A stretch of DNA of 64,000 nt from Deltaproteobacteria bacterium GWB2_55_19. Its GTDB lineage: Bacteria > Desulfobacterota > GWC2-55-46. Below the pieces are notes generated by a model, which had not been told where the DNA came from, searched no databases, and saw nothing but the letters and a program-made list of their open reading frames with translations. The position numbers were made by a program, and so were the translations under genes. Below, piece by piece: positions 44,657-54,253 of this stretch. The stretch's first letter is position 1. Each line of letters begins with the position of its first letter. The stretch is taken from positions 109,558 through 173,557 of the forward strand of contig MGPQ01000001.1 in NCBI GenBank assembly GCA_001797465.1, read 5' to 3'.

Positions 44657-45904
44657 GTGCCGGATCGGAATGTGAGAAAGTTAATCTCTTGCGCATTAGG
44701 GGCTATTGCCTGGATAATATCGCCGAAGACCGCCGTTTTGCTCGGCGAGCCTCTTTTTTATTTATTAGGCATGAGAAAAAGCGCGGCTGGCATGTCGCTT
44801 CGGTCAGTCAAGAATGTGCTGATAGTGAAGCTTGACGAGATTGGCGACACTGTTTTGGCGATACCTTTTATAAAGGAACTCAGGAATAATGTCCCTGGCG
44901 CGCGGATAACGCTTGTAGTGAAACCTCAAGTATTAAACCTGATGGAGCTTTGCCCATACGTTGACGAAGTAATTGCATTTGATTGGAACACCAGCGGTGT
45001 TTTCGGAGAATATAGACGGCATTGGCGAGCGCTATGTTTAGCGATATCGAAGTTGTGGAGCAGACGTTTTGATCTGGCTATTATTCCGCGATGGGATAGC
45101 GATCACTATCACGCTTCATTCGTTTCTTATTTCAGCGGCGCGAGATGGCGGGTAGGTTATTCCGAAAAGGTTATAGAACACAAAAGGATTGCCAACAAGG
45201 GGTATGACGTACTCCTTACCCATGCGATTGAAAAGAGCGGATCAAGTCATGAAATCGAACACAATCTGGATATTTTAAGATTTTTAGGCGGCTCGGTTCG
45301 GGTCCCATCGCTTGAGCTATGGTTGAGTAATGAAGATGAGGTCTTCGCTTCTAAACTGCTTGCGGATTATGGAATAAAGGATGGAGACTTCCTGTTAGGA
45401 ATATGCCCGACAGGCGGAAGCTCTGTACTGAAACAGTGGCCTATGTCTAATTTTATCGGGCTTTCCGCCTGGGCCATTGAAGAATACAACGCAAAAATTA
45501 TAATAATCGGCGGCCCAAACGACAAGCCCCTCTCTGAAGAAATAGCAGAAAAGCTCGGTAAAAAGGCCGTAAATGCATGCGGCGAGACAACACTGAGGCA
45601 AATGGCGGCCCTTATTAAAAAATGTCGTGTTTTTGTCAGTAATGATACTGGGCCTATGCATATCGCGGCCGCAGTCGGTATTCCTGTTATCGCGTTGTTC
45701 GGCTCAAGTTGTCCTCATCGTTTTGGTCCGGTAAGCGAGTCGAGTTTTATTATCCAAAAGGAGATGGATTGTAATCCGTGTCATGGATCTATCCATAAAG
45801 ACAGGTGCTCCAGTTGTATTTATAAAAAACCTGAATGCATGGTTGAAATCTCCGTTAATGAAGTTATACGGGCTGTAACTGAGTTATCCGCAATTTCAGA
45901 ATAA
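44657..45904 (+). CDS. Glycosyltransferase family 9 (heptosyltransferase-like)
   Basis: LIVKLDEIGDTVLAIPFIKE is the GT9 opening; GICPTGGSSVLKQWPMSNF and VSNDTGPMHIAAAVGIPVIALFG complete the fold. A Cys-rich end (CNPCHGSIHKDRCSSCIY) is shared by some members. GTG start at 44657, 415 aa. Related to LPS-core heptosyltransferases WaaC/WaaF. Confidence 0.88.
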   Translation: MPDRNVRKLISCALGAIAWIISPKTAVLLGEPLFYLLGMRKSAAGMSLRSVKNVLIVKLDEIGDTVLAIPFIKELRNNVPGARITLVVKPQVLNLMELCPYVDEVIAFDWNTSGVFGEYRRHWRALCLAISKLWSRRFDLAIIPRWDSDHYHASFVSYFSGARWRVGYSEKVIEHKRIANKGYDVLLTHAIEKSGSSHEIEHNLDILRFLGGSVRVPSLELWLSNEDEVFASKLLADYGIKDGDFLLGICPTGGSSVLKQWPMSNFIGLSAWAIEEYNAKIIIIGGPNDKPLSEEIAEKLGKKAVNACGETTLRQMAALIKKCRVFVSNDTGPMHIAAAVGIPVIALFGSSCPHRFGPVSESSFIIQKEMDCNPCHGSIHKDRCSSCIYKKPECMVEISVNEVIRAVTELSAISE

Positions 45905-45933
45905 ATCGAACCCGCAGGGGGATAGGACCAAAA

Positions 45934-46833
45934 ATGGCTTCACACGGATTATCGTTTCTGAAATCCATAAAGGGTTTTCTGGCAATACCCGAAGACGAGG
46001 CCTGCGCCTACGATGAGGCCAGGGCAGTCGTAGTGCCTTACGGGTTAGAGGCCTCGGTAAGCTACGGACACGGCACAGCAGAGGGTCCTTTGGCTATCAT
46101 CAAGGCCTCTTATCAAGTCGAATTGTTCGATGAAGAGTTCTGGTGCGAGCCGTTCAGGGAGATCGGCATAATGACCTTGAAGACGCCGCCCGTCAAAAAG
46201 AACATCAAGGCGGCTCTCTCAGACCTGGAGCGCATCACGGGCAGGCTCCTCGACGACGGAAAGTTCCCCATGATACTCGGCGGCGAGCACTCGATAACGG
46301 CCGGCGCGATACGCCCTTTTGCGCAGAGATACCCAGACCTCACCATACTTCACTTCGACGCGCACGCGGATTTGAGAGACGGGTACGAAGGAGAGCCTTA
46401 CTCGCACGCCGCGGCCATGAGGAGGTGCCTTGACCACAAAAATATTTCGCTCGTCTCCTGCGGCATAAGGAACATCTCTGCTGGAGAGATACCGTTTCTG
46501 GAGGCGAACGGAGACCGAATCCGGATATTCTGGGCCAAGGACAAGCGTAATTGGGATATCGATGAAATTGTATCGCGTCTGCGCGGCAAGCCCGTCTATG
46601 TATCGTTCGACCTCGACGGTTTTGACGCGAGCCTTATGCCCGCCACAGGCACTCCGGAGCCGGGCGGCATGATGTGGGACGACGCGATGAGGATACTCGG
46701 CGCGGCCTCAAAGGTGGCGCGCTTTGTCGGCGCGGATGTGAACGAGCTGGCCCCGGTAAAGCAGATGCACTACTGCGATTTTTTGGCGGCGAAACTCGTC
46801 TACAAGATACTCTCTTACGCGTTCAGGAAGTGA
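45934..46833 (+). CDS. speB: Agmatinase / ureohydrolase
   Basis: Two-manganese enzyme; agmatine to putrescine and urea is the usual reaction. Metal sites: GGEHSITAG, HFDAHADLRDGY, SFDLDGFDASLMPATGTPEPGG. 299 aa, full length. Its position between a GT9 gene and a GT39 gene is unusual; it could be a bystander or an amidinohydrolase acting on a guanidino compound. A stem-loop follows (46843-46868). Confidence 0.9.
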   Translation: MASHGLSFLKSIKGFLAIPEDEACAYDEARAVVVPYGLEASVSYGHGTAEGPLAIIKASYQVELFDEEFWCEPFREIGIMTLKTPPVKKNIKAALSDLERITGRLLDDGKFPMILGGEHSITAGAIRPFAQRYPDLTILHFDAHADLRDGYEGEPYSHAAAMRRCLDHKNISLVSCGIRNISAGEIPFLEANGDRIRIFWAKDKRNWDIDEIVSRLRGKPVYVSFDLDGFDASLMPATGTPEPGGMMWDDAMRILGAASKVARFVGADVNELAPVKQMHYCDFLAAKLVYKILSYAFRK

Positions 46834-46842
46834 GAAAAACAA

Positions 46843-46868
46843 AAGGCGAGGTCGGAAGACCGCGCCTT
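46843..46868 (+). terminator. Stem-loop after agmatinase, possible terminator
   Basis: AAGGCGAGGTC / GACCGCGCCTT with GGAA loop, one mismatch; A run before it, no U run after. Confidence 0.4.
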
Positions 46869-46888
46869 GAGTATAACTGCCGAAAATA

Positions 46889-46910
46889 AAGAGGTGGGCG
46901 GAGCCCACCC
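46889..46910 (+). repeat. 22-bp repeat, left copy flanking the GT39 gene
   Basis: AAGAGGTGGGCGGAGCCCAC continues to 46910; it is itself partly palindromic and is the exact inverse of 48399-48420. Confidence 0.75.
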
Positions 46911-46981
46911 GACAGGACTAATCTTACCAACCTTTTTAACGCACGGCGGATTTGCCGCGGCAGATGCGGGTATACGGTAAA

Positions 46982-48355
46982 ATGACGAAGATTCCCAGAA
47001 GTCTGAATCCATTTTACCTGGCCGTCATGGCAGTACTGATCGCAATCGTTTTTTCCATGTCATTTACAAGGATTTTCGATCCGGATGAGTTTTTCTTCTC
47101 GCACATATCATGGAAGATGTTGCATGGAGAAAAATTGTACCTTGATTTCCTTGTGCTCCATCATCCGCTCATGAATTTTCTTATCGAGCCGATAATCGCC
47201 TTTTTCGGGGAAAAAGCATCCACCCTCCTCGTCCTCAGGGTCGGCATGTTTCTGACATTTCTATTGATAATAGCGGTAACATACCGGATTGCTGAGGAGG
47301 CCTTCAACAGGGAAACCGCCGCGATAAGCGTAATACTGCTTTCAAGTTCGGTATTTTTCGTGACAAAGGCGATAGAAATAAGGCCGGACGTGCCTCAGAC
47401 CCTTACAGGCCTTCTCTCCGTATTATACCTGCAGAGGTTCCTGGCGAAAAAAAGCAGGGCAACCATTGTCGCCGGGGCCTTTTTTCTGGCTCTTTCTTTT
47501 TTATTCCTCCAGAAAACAATATTCCTGATGTTGCTCATGACTGGGTTTATGGTCTTGATGGCGGCAAAAAAACAGATCGCCTTCAGGGATTGCCTCTTTT
47601 TCTGGGCCGTTTTTGCCGTATCCATCCTGCCGTTCTATATTTATCTCGTTTTTACCGGCGCCCTCAGTAATTACATCCTTTTCAACTGGAAGATACATAT
47701 GAACCTTCTGGAGCGGGTCTCGGCCTCGGCATGGCTCGCAAGGTCTTTCAAGATGAATGCCTTTTTCTGGATATTCTACGCGGCAGGTCTGATATGTGCG
47801 GTAAGGACAAGGGCTTATTGGATTGCGTCCTTTTCAGTTGTGCTTCTTGGTTCTCTTTTTCTGGTCAAGACCCAGACCCCGCAATATATGTTGATGGCAA
47901 TGCCGTTTATGGCGATAATCTCGGCTTATTCCCTGACCAGGATCATTTCGGACAAGCGTCTGCTTGGGCTGTTGATCGTCTGCGGGATCGCATACCCTTC
48001 CTATCTGCTCGCCGCCAATACAATAGACAACCGCAGACAGCTTGAGAAGATAGATTACATAGTGTCATTGACCGGCCCTGACGAGTATGTATACGACAGC
48101 AACGTAATAGTAAACCTGTTCAGAAAAGACCTCGATTACTTCTGGTATACTGGCACCCCTCAGGCGGGCGTCCTTGCCACGTATCAGTCCATGACCGGGT
48201 ACAGGTATGATAAATATGAGCTGATCGACGAAAAAAAACCAAGGGTGATAACCAGCAATTATATTGAAAACATGGATGACGAAAGGATAACAGACCACTA
48301 CGTGCGGTCTGACGTTTACAGGGATTTGTTTGTGAGAGGACGGCAGGAAAAGTGA
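46982..48355 (+). CDS. GT39-type membrane glycosyltransferase (ArnT/PMT family)
   Basis: About 457 aa with ten to eleven TM helices. The first periplasmic loop carries the acidic motif RIFDPDEFFFSHISWKMLHG, which binds metal and the lipid-linked donor in ArnT/PMT. LVLHHPLMNFLIEPIIAFFG follows. It would transfer a sugar from polyprenyl phosphate in the periplasm. The ATG at 46982 is chosen; ATG 46964 is also in frame. Flanked by exact inverted 22-bp repeats, an arrangement that suggests it is a movable cassette. Confidence 0.82.
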   Translation: MTKIPRSLNPFYLAVMAVLIAIVFSMSFTRIFDPDEFFFSHISWKMLHGEKLYLDFLVLHHPLMNFLIEPIIAFFGEKASTLLVLRVGMFLTFLLIIAVTYRIAEEAFNRETAAISVILLSSSVFFVTKAIEIRPDVPQTLTGLLSVLYLQRFLAKKSRATIVAGAFFLALSFLFLQKTIFLMLLMTGFMVLMAAKKQIAFRDCLFFWAVFAVSILPFYIYLVFTGALSNYILFNWKIHMNLLERVSASAWLARSFKMNAFFWIFYAAGLICAVRTRAYWIASFSVVLLGSLFLVKTQTPQYMLMAMPFMAIISAYSLTRIISDKRLLGLLIVCGIAYPSYLLAANTIDNRRQLEKIDYIVSLTGPDEYVYDSNVIVNLFRKDLDYFWYTGTPQAGVLATYQSMTGYRYDKYELIDEKKPRVITSNYIENMDDERITDHYVRSDVYRDLFVRGRQEK

Positions 48356-48398
48356 GTTTTAAAAGCGGGGGTAGTCATGAAAAGCGTTTACAGGCCAA

Positions 48399-48420
48399 GG
48401 GTGGGCTCCGCCCACCTCTT
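48399..48420 (-). repeat. 22-bp repeat, right inverted copy flanking the GT39 gene
   Basis: Exact inverse of 46889-46910, 44 bases after the GT39 stop. Confidence 0.75.
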
Positions 48421-48440
48421 AAAGTATTACCCGGCCCTCT

Positions 48441-48935
48441 CTACACCCTCACATACTTTTCACCCTTGACCCCGCAGATGGGGCATGTCTCAGGCGGCGT
48501 GCCGAGCTCGATGTGGCCGCAGACAGGGCAGAGCCAGGCCTCTTCCTTAATGTCCTGTCCTTTTTCCGCCGCCTCAAGCGCCTTCCTGTAAAGCTCGGCG
48601 TGGACCTCCTCGGCCTTGACCGCGAACCCGAACATCCGTTTTGCCTTGTTATTTTCGGCCTCGGCCTGAGCGAGCATCGGCGGGTACATCTCCGTGAATT
48701 CGTAAGTCTCTCCGGCTATCGCTGATTTGAGGTTGTCAACCGTCGAGCCGACCCCGTCGAGCGCGTTGAAGTGCCCCTCGGCGTGGATGCGCTCCGCCTC
48801 TGCGGCTGTGCGGAAGAGCAGGGCAATGTTGGGGAGCCCGTCCTTCTCGGCCTTCTTCGCGAATGCCCGGTACTTCTGGTGCGCCTGGCTCTCGCCGGCA
48901 AAGGCCTCTTTGAGGTTGTCGTTAGTCGTTGGCAT
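48441..48935 (-). CDS. Rubrerythrin
   Basis: Non-heme di-iron peroxidase that removes hydrogen peroxide in anaerobes. The iron-binding helices give ESQAHQKY, EAERIHAEGH, ETYEFTEMY and EEVHAELY; the C-terminal rubredoxin domain has WLCPVCGHIE and CPICGVKGEKY. 164 aa, full length. ATG with a good AAGGAGGA upstream. Monocistronic. Confidence 0.95.
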   Translation of the reverse strand: MPTTNDNLKEAFAGESQAHQKYRAFAKKAEKDGLPNIALLFRTAAEAERIHAEGHFNALDGVGSTVDNLKSAIAGETYEFTEMYPPMLAQAEAENNKAKRMFGFAVKAEEVHAELYRKALEAAEKGQDIKEEAWLCPVCGHIELGTPPETCPICGVKGEKYVRV

Positions 48936-48979
48936 AAGGTAGTCCTCCTTAAAAATATCTGGATTGTAACAGGGGATAA

Positions 48980-49013
48980 TCGGCGCCGAAGGTCGGGTTC
49001 AAACCGACACGGG
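48980..49013 (-). other. Decayed tRNA-Leu 3' end (possible old attachment site)
   Basis: 34 bases aligning with the T-arm and acceptor 3' strand of the intact tRNA-Leu at 58888 with about 5 differences, in the same orientation. The T-arm GTCGG/CCGAC is intact. It lies just outside the porin end of module (i). Confidence 0.55.
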
Positions 49014-49115
49014 TTTAAAGGCCACGGCTAAAGACTGCTGCTGATTCTAATACAAAATCAATGCAATTTCCAGCGCCGCTTCATCTTCCTATCGCGTGTC
49101 CCATCCAACGTAGCC

Positions 49116-50357
49116 TTAAAACTCATACCGTACCTGCACGTACATATTGTCGTTCTCATCAAGCGACCCGAACTGTGTAGTATCCTTTTCCCCGCCGAAG
49201 ATATTGGCGCCCAGGGCCGCCCAGACATGGTCTGAAAAATTGTATCGGGCCTCCGGGTTTAAAAGATAGTCCCTGTCCGTGGGAGACCAGAAGGAGAACC
49301 ACTGCAACCTCAAGTCCTGATGCATGAGAAGGTATGTCATCCGTAGCGATGTAAGTTGCCTGATCATCGAGGCCTTTGGAAAATCCCCTATGGTTCTTTC
49401 GTATTCCGAATAGTCATGCATGTATTCGGTGTAATACTGGACCGTTACGCTCAAATCCTCGATTACCTGCCTCTGGTAGCTTAAAAGAAAACGCGTCTGG
49501 GAATTCGGGATAAGCGGGTCAGCCCCGCCCCTGTCGTCCAGAGAATCATAATAGCCCGCCTCAAGGCCTACGACCCCGCCCAGCGCGCCCCTTTGCAGGC
49601 TCGCCCCGTAGACCGAGAGTTCAGGGTATATGAGTTCTATACGCGTGGGAGAGGTCATGCTGTCCGGGGCCATCGAAGGCTCCCTGTTAAAGCCTTTATA
49701 AAGGTATATGGACGCGTCGAGCCCGGCTATATTACGGTAAATTCTGAGCGCCGCCTCCGTATTATCGATGCTTGAGGCAGGCTCATTTTGGACCCTGTTC
49801 GTCACACTCGGCATGGGGTCGAACATCCAGAACCTGTTTGAATCAGGGAAGTTGTTCGGCTCAAAGAACGGGATTACCACAAGCTCGAAAGAGGCGATCT
49901 CCGGGTAGAACCCGGCCTTGACCGCGTCCACGCCAATTTTCAGGTACTCAAGCGGCCTTCCTGAAAAGAACGCCTCATAGTCCTTCGGGAATACGTCGTT
50001 TATAAAGATGAGGTCGCCGACGCCCCAGGTGACTATCTGCCTGCCGATCCTTAAGTCCCATTTTTCCCGGGTGAGATCGATGTACGCCTCTCTCAGCTCG
50101 ACCTCAGAGTCATCGTCCAGATGGTCAAGGGATATATCGGTCTTAAGAAAGAAGCGCAAAGGCTCTCTCTCTCCTTCGGCCTTTAACTGCACTCTCTCCT
50201 CGGCCCACTTGAGGTCTCCTCCGTCCGGGTTCGAGGTCCCTGTCCCGAACGAATAGTCGCCCTGCAAGAACCCGTTGACCGAGAAATCCCCCGCGTAAGA
50301 CTTCTGGCCGAGGAAAACCGCCGCTAACAGGAATGCCCATAAATGAATTTTTCTCAT
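49116..50357 (-). CDS. Outer-membrane beta-barrel protein
   Basis: Signal peptide MRKIHLWAFLLAAVFLGQKS ending SYA, then amphipathic strands and a terminal VRYEF with the aromatic last residue recognised by Bam. About 413 aa; REAYIDLTREKWDLRIGRQ is DUF1302-like. The frame opens eight codons further upstream (TTG). Last gene of the ArsR-RND-LolA-like operon, so it may provide the outer-membrane route for the exported substrate. Confidence 0.8.
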   Translation of the reverse strand: MRKIHLWAFLLAAVFLGQKSYAGDFSVNGFLQGDYSFGTGTSNPDGGDLKWAEERVQLKAEGEREPLRFFLKTDISLDHLDDDSEVELREAYIDLTREKWDLRIGRQIVTWGVGDLIFINDVFPKDYEAFFSGRPLEYLKIGVDAVKAGFYPEIASFELVVIPFFEPNNFPDSNRFWMFDPMPSVTNRVQNEPASSIDNTEAALRIYRNIAGLDASIYLYKGFNREPSMAPDSMTSPTRIELIYPELSVYGASLQRGALGGVVGLEAGYYDSLDDRGGADPLIPNSQTRFLLSYQRQVIEDLSVTVQYYTEYMHDYSEYERTIGDFPKASMIRQLTSLRMTYLLMHQDLRLQWFSFWSPTDRDYLLNPEARYNFSDHVWAALGANIFGGEKDTTQFGSLDENDNMYVQVRYEF

Positions 50358-50388
50358 GGTTCGACGCTGTCCCTCGCTCAAGGCGTTC

Positions 50389-51177
50389 TTATTCTATCCA
50401 CTTCCTGGGCGGCTGTTTTAAGTACCTTTCGGTAAAAAGGCTGTCTTCAATCCCCATGTTGTAGTCGATCGCCGTGAAGGTCGACTCCGTCGAATGCCCG
50501 CTATGGAGGTCCTTCATAGTCCTTTTCACGACCGTCGGGAACCCCTTTATCTCCTTGACCTCGTCGGCGGTAAAGACCTTGTACAGCGCTCCGCGCTTGT
50601 CGTAGTACTCCTCTTTCAAGGGCAGGAAGGTCTTTTTATCTATCCATGAGAGCTTATGCAGGTAGTCGGTATCCACGGCTTTGGGTACGCTCTTTACGAC
50701 AAGGCAGTCCGCCTCTCCCAGTTTTTCTTCTTTTAGGACCGTATGCGTGTCGTCGGCGATGTCCCTGCCGGAGACGTCCTCGTACGTAAAGTCGGAGCCC
50801 ACGAAGCTTGAGCGCCTGTCCTGCGCCGCTATCCTCCTTACCATGTTGAGGGCCGGGACGAAGAACCACCGGTCGTCGTCCCGGCCGGGGTATTTGTAGA
50901 CCATGAAGGCCATGTTCTTTACGTCAGCGGGCTGGTAAAAATACATGAAGTACTTCTGGTCGCCCCCGGTCTCCCCGTAGTTTTTCCTCAGCATGGTAAG
51001 CTCCCTCGCCCTCTCAGACCCTGACTTGCTTATAAGTCTCATCACCACCCTTGCCTTGAAGTCCTTACCCTGATATAGGAAGGCGGCCTGCGAGTTTTTC
51101 ATCGCCTCTTCAGGCGTGATGGCGAACGACTTGAGAGGAAGCAGGAGCGCGAGCAACAAGACCAGATATTTAAGCAT
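50389..51177 (-). CDS. LolA-like outer-membrane lipoprotein-sorting protein
   Basis: Signal peptide MLKYLVLLLALLLPLKSFA with GGAGG upstream sets the start at 51177, although the frame opens to 51258. FYQPADVKNMAFMVYKYPG and DRWFFVPALNMVRRI are typical of the LolA-fold proteins encoded beside RND exporters. 262 aa. Thought to carry a lipid or hydrophobic ligand across the periplasm for the RND pump. Confidence 0.85.
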   Translation of the reverse strand: MLKYLVLLLALLLPLKSFAITPEEAMKNSQAAFLYQGKDFKARVVMRLISKSGSERARELTMLRKNYGETGGDQKYFMYFYQPADVKNMAFMVYKYPGRDDDRWFFVPALNMVRRIAAQDRRSSFVGSDFTYEDVSGRDIADDTHTVLKEEKLGEADCLVVKSVPKAVDTDYLHKLSWIDKKTFLPLKEEYYDKRGALYKVFTADEVKEIKGFPTVVKRTMKDLHSGHSTESTFTAIDYNMGIEDSLFTERYLKQPPRKWIE

Positions 51178-51244
51178 GGACAACCTCCGTTTTTTTTGCA
51201 GAAACCTGATACCGGCCATACACAAAAAGGCAATAGTGAATATT

Positions 51245-53560
51245 TCAATCGCCCCCAAAAAGCCTGCGCCTGAAAAGCACGATCAGGGCAGGGAGATAGA
51301 TCATGGTAAGCACAGAGCTTAATAACATCATGGACACGATAAAGGCCCCCACGGTTATGTATGGCGTAAGGGGCGCGAAGAGCATTACCGAGAACGCCGA
51401 GGCGAAAAGAACGGCGTTACGCATTATGCCCTTGCCGGGCCGGGCCGCGGTCCACAGAAGCGCGTCGGCAAGTGATTCGGAGGAAGGGGCCCCGGCTTGT
51501 ATCGTCTCCGAGAGCCTCTGCCTGAGCCTGCTTATGAAGTGTATGGAAAAATCCACGGCCATGCCGAGCGACAGACAGCTTAAGACGGCTATCGGCATGT
51601 CGAAGTCCTTGCCCATATACCCGACGGCGCCGTAGATAATGAGTATCGTGAACAGGAGCGGGACATACCCCACGGCCGCCCATTTCGCGGAGCTGAAGGC
51701 GAACGCGAGGATAACGAATATCACGACGAGGGCTATGGCAAACCCCTTGAGCATGTCCCAGAGGACCTCGTCGTTCCAGACGAGGTTGAAGTACGCTATT
51801 CCGGCCGGTTTGAATGCAAGGGCCCCCGGGTTTGAAGCCTTGTATTCATCCACAGCCCTTATGACGCTCCTCATCGCTTCGACGTCCCAGGTCTTCAGTT
51901 GCACCCAGATGTTGGCCTTCCTGAACGGGTAGTCTACGACGTTGTCGAGGTCTGAGGGCTTTGCGGACATGCTGAAAAGGAAGAGGTACTGGCCTATCTC
52001 TTCCTTTGAGGAAGGGACGATATCGAACCGCGGGTCGTCGTCGTGGAGGACCCTGTTTATCCTTTTCACGTAATCCACGACAGAGCTGGTCTTTCCGACC
52101 ACGGGGAGCTTTTCAAGGTGCCTCTGGAGCCCCTCTATCCGCCTCATCGCCTCCGGGGTCTTTATGTACTCGTCCTCGTCGGATAAGGCTACCACATAGC
52201 CGAGGGATGTGCCGCCGAGGGCCGTGTTCAGGACGGAATCCGCCGTGCGTATGTCGCTGTCGCTCTTGAACCACTCGACCATGTTGTTATTGACGACTAT
52301 CCTCGATACGCTGAAGACCGATATGCCGAAAAGGACAACCCCTATGAGGGCCGTGGCCCTGGGGCTATGCGCCCCTAGAGCCGCAAGTCCCCTCAGGAAA
52401 CCGGACGTCCGGCCCGTGGATGTCTCCTCGCCCGCCGCAATCTTTTCGATATTTTTCTCATTTACAAAGGTGAACATCGCCGGGATGAAGCTGAAGCTCA
52501 AGACCCTCAAGGCTACTGTGCCGAAGGCCACCAACGCGCCGAAGACCTTTACCGGGACTATATCCATGAACATCAGCACACCGAAGCCCACGGCGGTCGC
52601 AAGCGCCGTATAACGGACAGGCCTTCCTACGGCATGCATCGTCTCTATTATGGCGGCCTTCTTGTCCTTTTTTTCCTTGTAGCGGAAGTAGAACTCGTTG
52701 AATATATGTATGCTGTCCGTGGCTATGGCCATGAGGAATACCGGGGCCATGGAGCTCATTATATGGACCGGGAAGCCGAGGGCGATGAGAAGGCCCATTG
52801 ACCAGACGATGCTTATCATCGCGTCCATCATGAGCGTGACTGAGAGAAAGAGGTCCTTGAACATGAGGTACCTGGCGATGAGCATGATGGCGCCTGCTAT
52901 GGGGGCGAAGACCGCCATGAGCTTGAACATCTCGGCCCCGAAGGTGTCCCTCGCCACCGGGTCTCCCGCCACATAGTATCTCTCAGGGCCGCCTTCCTTC
53001 TTTACAATCTCCTTGACCCTGTCGGCTATTGTCTTTCCGTTGGCGCCTTTCTCAAGGGGGATGTAGATCGCGGTTGTCTTTCCGTCGTCGGATATCACGC
53101 GGCCCCTGAAAAGCGGGTTTTCAAAGAGGTCCTTTCTGAGGCCTTCCATTCCGGCCTGCGTCTTCGGGACCTCGGCCATGAGAGGGGCTACCCTTAATGT
53201 CCCGGCCTCTGCCGTAACGTTTGTAATGGTGGGAAGCCCGTTCACATCCCTTGCTGAGACGCCTTCGATCCTCAGGACTTCGTCCGTGATCCTCAGGACC
53301 TTGCCGAGCGTGCGCTCATTGAGGACGCCTTCATCGCTTACCACGCCGACAACTATCATGTCTTCATAGAGACCGAAGGTCTCGTCCACCTCGTCGTTCC
53401 AGACCCTTACGTCAGACGTCGGCGGGAGCATGTTCTTGGGGTTCGTGTCCGTCTTTATCTTCGGGAACTGCGTAAGGAAACCGAGCGTGATAAGGGCGAC
53501 GATTACTACAACGAGCTTCGGATGTCTGACGGAGAATTCGACAAGGTAATGTTTTTTCAT
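51245..53560 (-). CDS. RND superfamily (MMPL/HAE3-type) exporter
   Basis: 771 aa, twelve TM helices in two similar halves, each with a large periplasmic loop after TM1. Conserved AIATDSIHIFNEFYFRYKEK in the first half and SLGMAVDFSIHFISRLRQRL in the second carry the proton-relay Asp. Starts MKKHYLVEFSVRHPKLVVVI. HAE3-type pumps in such operons move hopanoids or other lipids; the substrate here is not known. Confidence 0.9.
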   Translation of the reverse strand: MKKHYLVEFSVRHPKLVVVIVALITLGFLTQFPKIKTDTNPKNMLPPTSDVRVWNDEVDETFGLYEDMIVVGVVSDEGVLNERTLGKVLRITDEVLRIEGVSARDVNGLPTITNVTAEAGTLRVAPLMAEVPKTQAGMEGLRKDLFENPLFRGRVISDDGKTTAIYIPLEKGANGKTIADRVKEIVKKEGGPERYYVAGDPVARDTFGAEMFKLMAVFAPIAGAIMLIARYLMFKDLFLSVTLMMDAMISIVWSMGLLIALGFPVHIMSSMAPVFLMAIATDSIHIFNEFYFRYKEKKDKKAAIIETMHAVGRPVRYTALATAVGFGVLMFMDIVPVKVFGALVAFGTVALRVLSFSFIPAMFTFVNEKNIEKIAAGEETSTGRTSGFLRGLAALGAHSPRATALIGVVLFGISVFSVSRIVVNNNMVEWFKSDSDIRTADSVLNTALGGTSLGYVVALSDEDEYIKTPEAMRRIEGLQRHLEKLPVVGKTSSVVDYVKRINRVLHDDDPRFDIVPSSKEEIGQYLFLFSMSAKPSDLDNVVDYPFRKANIWVQLKTWDVEAMRSVIRAVDEYKASNPGALAFKPAGIAYFNLVWNDEVLWDMLKGFAIALVVIFVILAFAFSSAKWAAVGYVPLLFTILIIYGAVGYMGKDFDMPIAVLSCLSLGMAVDFSIHFISRLRQRLSETIQAGAPSSESLADALLWTAARPGKGIMRNAVLFASAFSVMLFAPLTPYITVGAFIVSMMLLSSVLTMIYLPALIVLFRRRLFGGD

Positions 53561-53671
53561 GCGATACCCTACTGACAGGATTTAGTTTGCTTCGGACTTA
53601 CGCCTTTATTGCAATCGCGGCCGGAAACGCCGCGCCTTCGGGTGGAAAATCGTGAGACATAAGGGCCTCCG

Positions 53672-54013
53672 TCAAAACCGGGTTTTTCTTGTGAGCGATT
53701 GCTTTTCGTTAAGGTATTCAAAGAGCACCTCTTTCATTATATCGCAAGCAATGACGACCTTTGGGTTTGCAATGGAGTAGTAGGCGCTGACGCCTTCGCG
53801 CCTGCTTCTAAGTATACCCTTGTTGCGCATAATGGCGAGGTGTTGAGAGGCGTTCGCGCTGGAGATGCCTATCTTTACGGCGATCTCAGTCGCGGACAAC
53901 TCCTTGTCCCGCAGGGTGTTTATGATCTCAAGACGCTTGGGGTTGGCCAGGCACTGGCAGATGCCTGCGTGTATCTCGTAAATCTCTTTTGGTATCGAGA
54001 TTTTTGGTTTCAT
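53672..54013 (-). CDS. ArsR-family winged-helix regulator
   Basis: 113 aa. ICQCLANPKRLEIINTLRDK and the recognition helix SSANASQHLAIMRNKGIL, then SRREGVSAYYSI. A Cys pair CQC at about residues 19-21 could ligate metal, but the canonical ELCVCD site is absent. First gene of the RND operon, so it probably controls it. A palindrome ACTTA-A-TAAGT lies 34-44 bases upstream. Confidence 0.85.
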   Translation of the reverse strand: MKPKISIPKEIYEIHAGICQCLANPKRLEIINTLRDKELSATEIAVKIGISSANASQHLAIMRNKGILRSRREGVSAYYSIANPKVVIACDIMKEVLFEYLNEKQSLTRKTRF

Positions 54014-54046
54014 GGGGTGTTCAGTCTGTTTTTCATATAATTAATT

Positions 54047-54057
54047 ACTTAATAAGT
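54047..54057. promoter_or_regulatory. Candidate ArsR operator
   Basis: ACTTA-A-TAAGT perfect palindrome inside an AT-rich block (54035-54075) directly upstream of the arsR-type gene. Confidence 0.4.
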
Positions 54058-54190
54058 TTCTTAAATAATAAACCTGATTAACCCTGTAAAGTCAAGCGAA
54101 AAAAACCAACGCAGGGCAAGCTGTCGGTTTTGACGGACATTATCAGGGAATTCTGGTTCGAATTCAACTCGCGTTGGTTTAAGAATATAA

Positions 54191-54253
54191 TTGGTGCCGG
54201 AGGTCGGGCTCGAACCGACACAGGGTGTTAGCCCCCCGGGATTTTAAGACCCA
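54191..54253 (-). other. Truncated tRNA-Leu 3' half (attachment-site-like)
   Basis: About 60 bases match the intact tRNA-Leu at 58888 from CCA through T-arm, variable arm and anticodon 3' strand, with four differences; the match ends just past the anticodon loop. The loop reads CTTAAAA, i.e. anticodon UAA, whereas the intact gene is CAA. Same orientation as the intact tRNA. No 5' half follows. Confidence 0.85.

Noticed and set aside
54191..54253. Functional tRNA-Leu(UAA)
   Set aside because: Only the 3' half exists; no D-arm or 5' acceptor strand follows.
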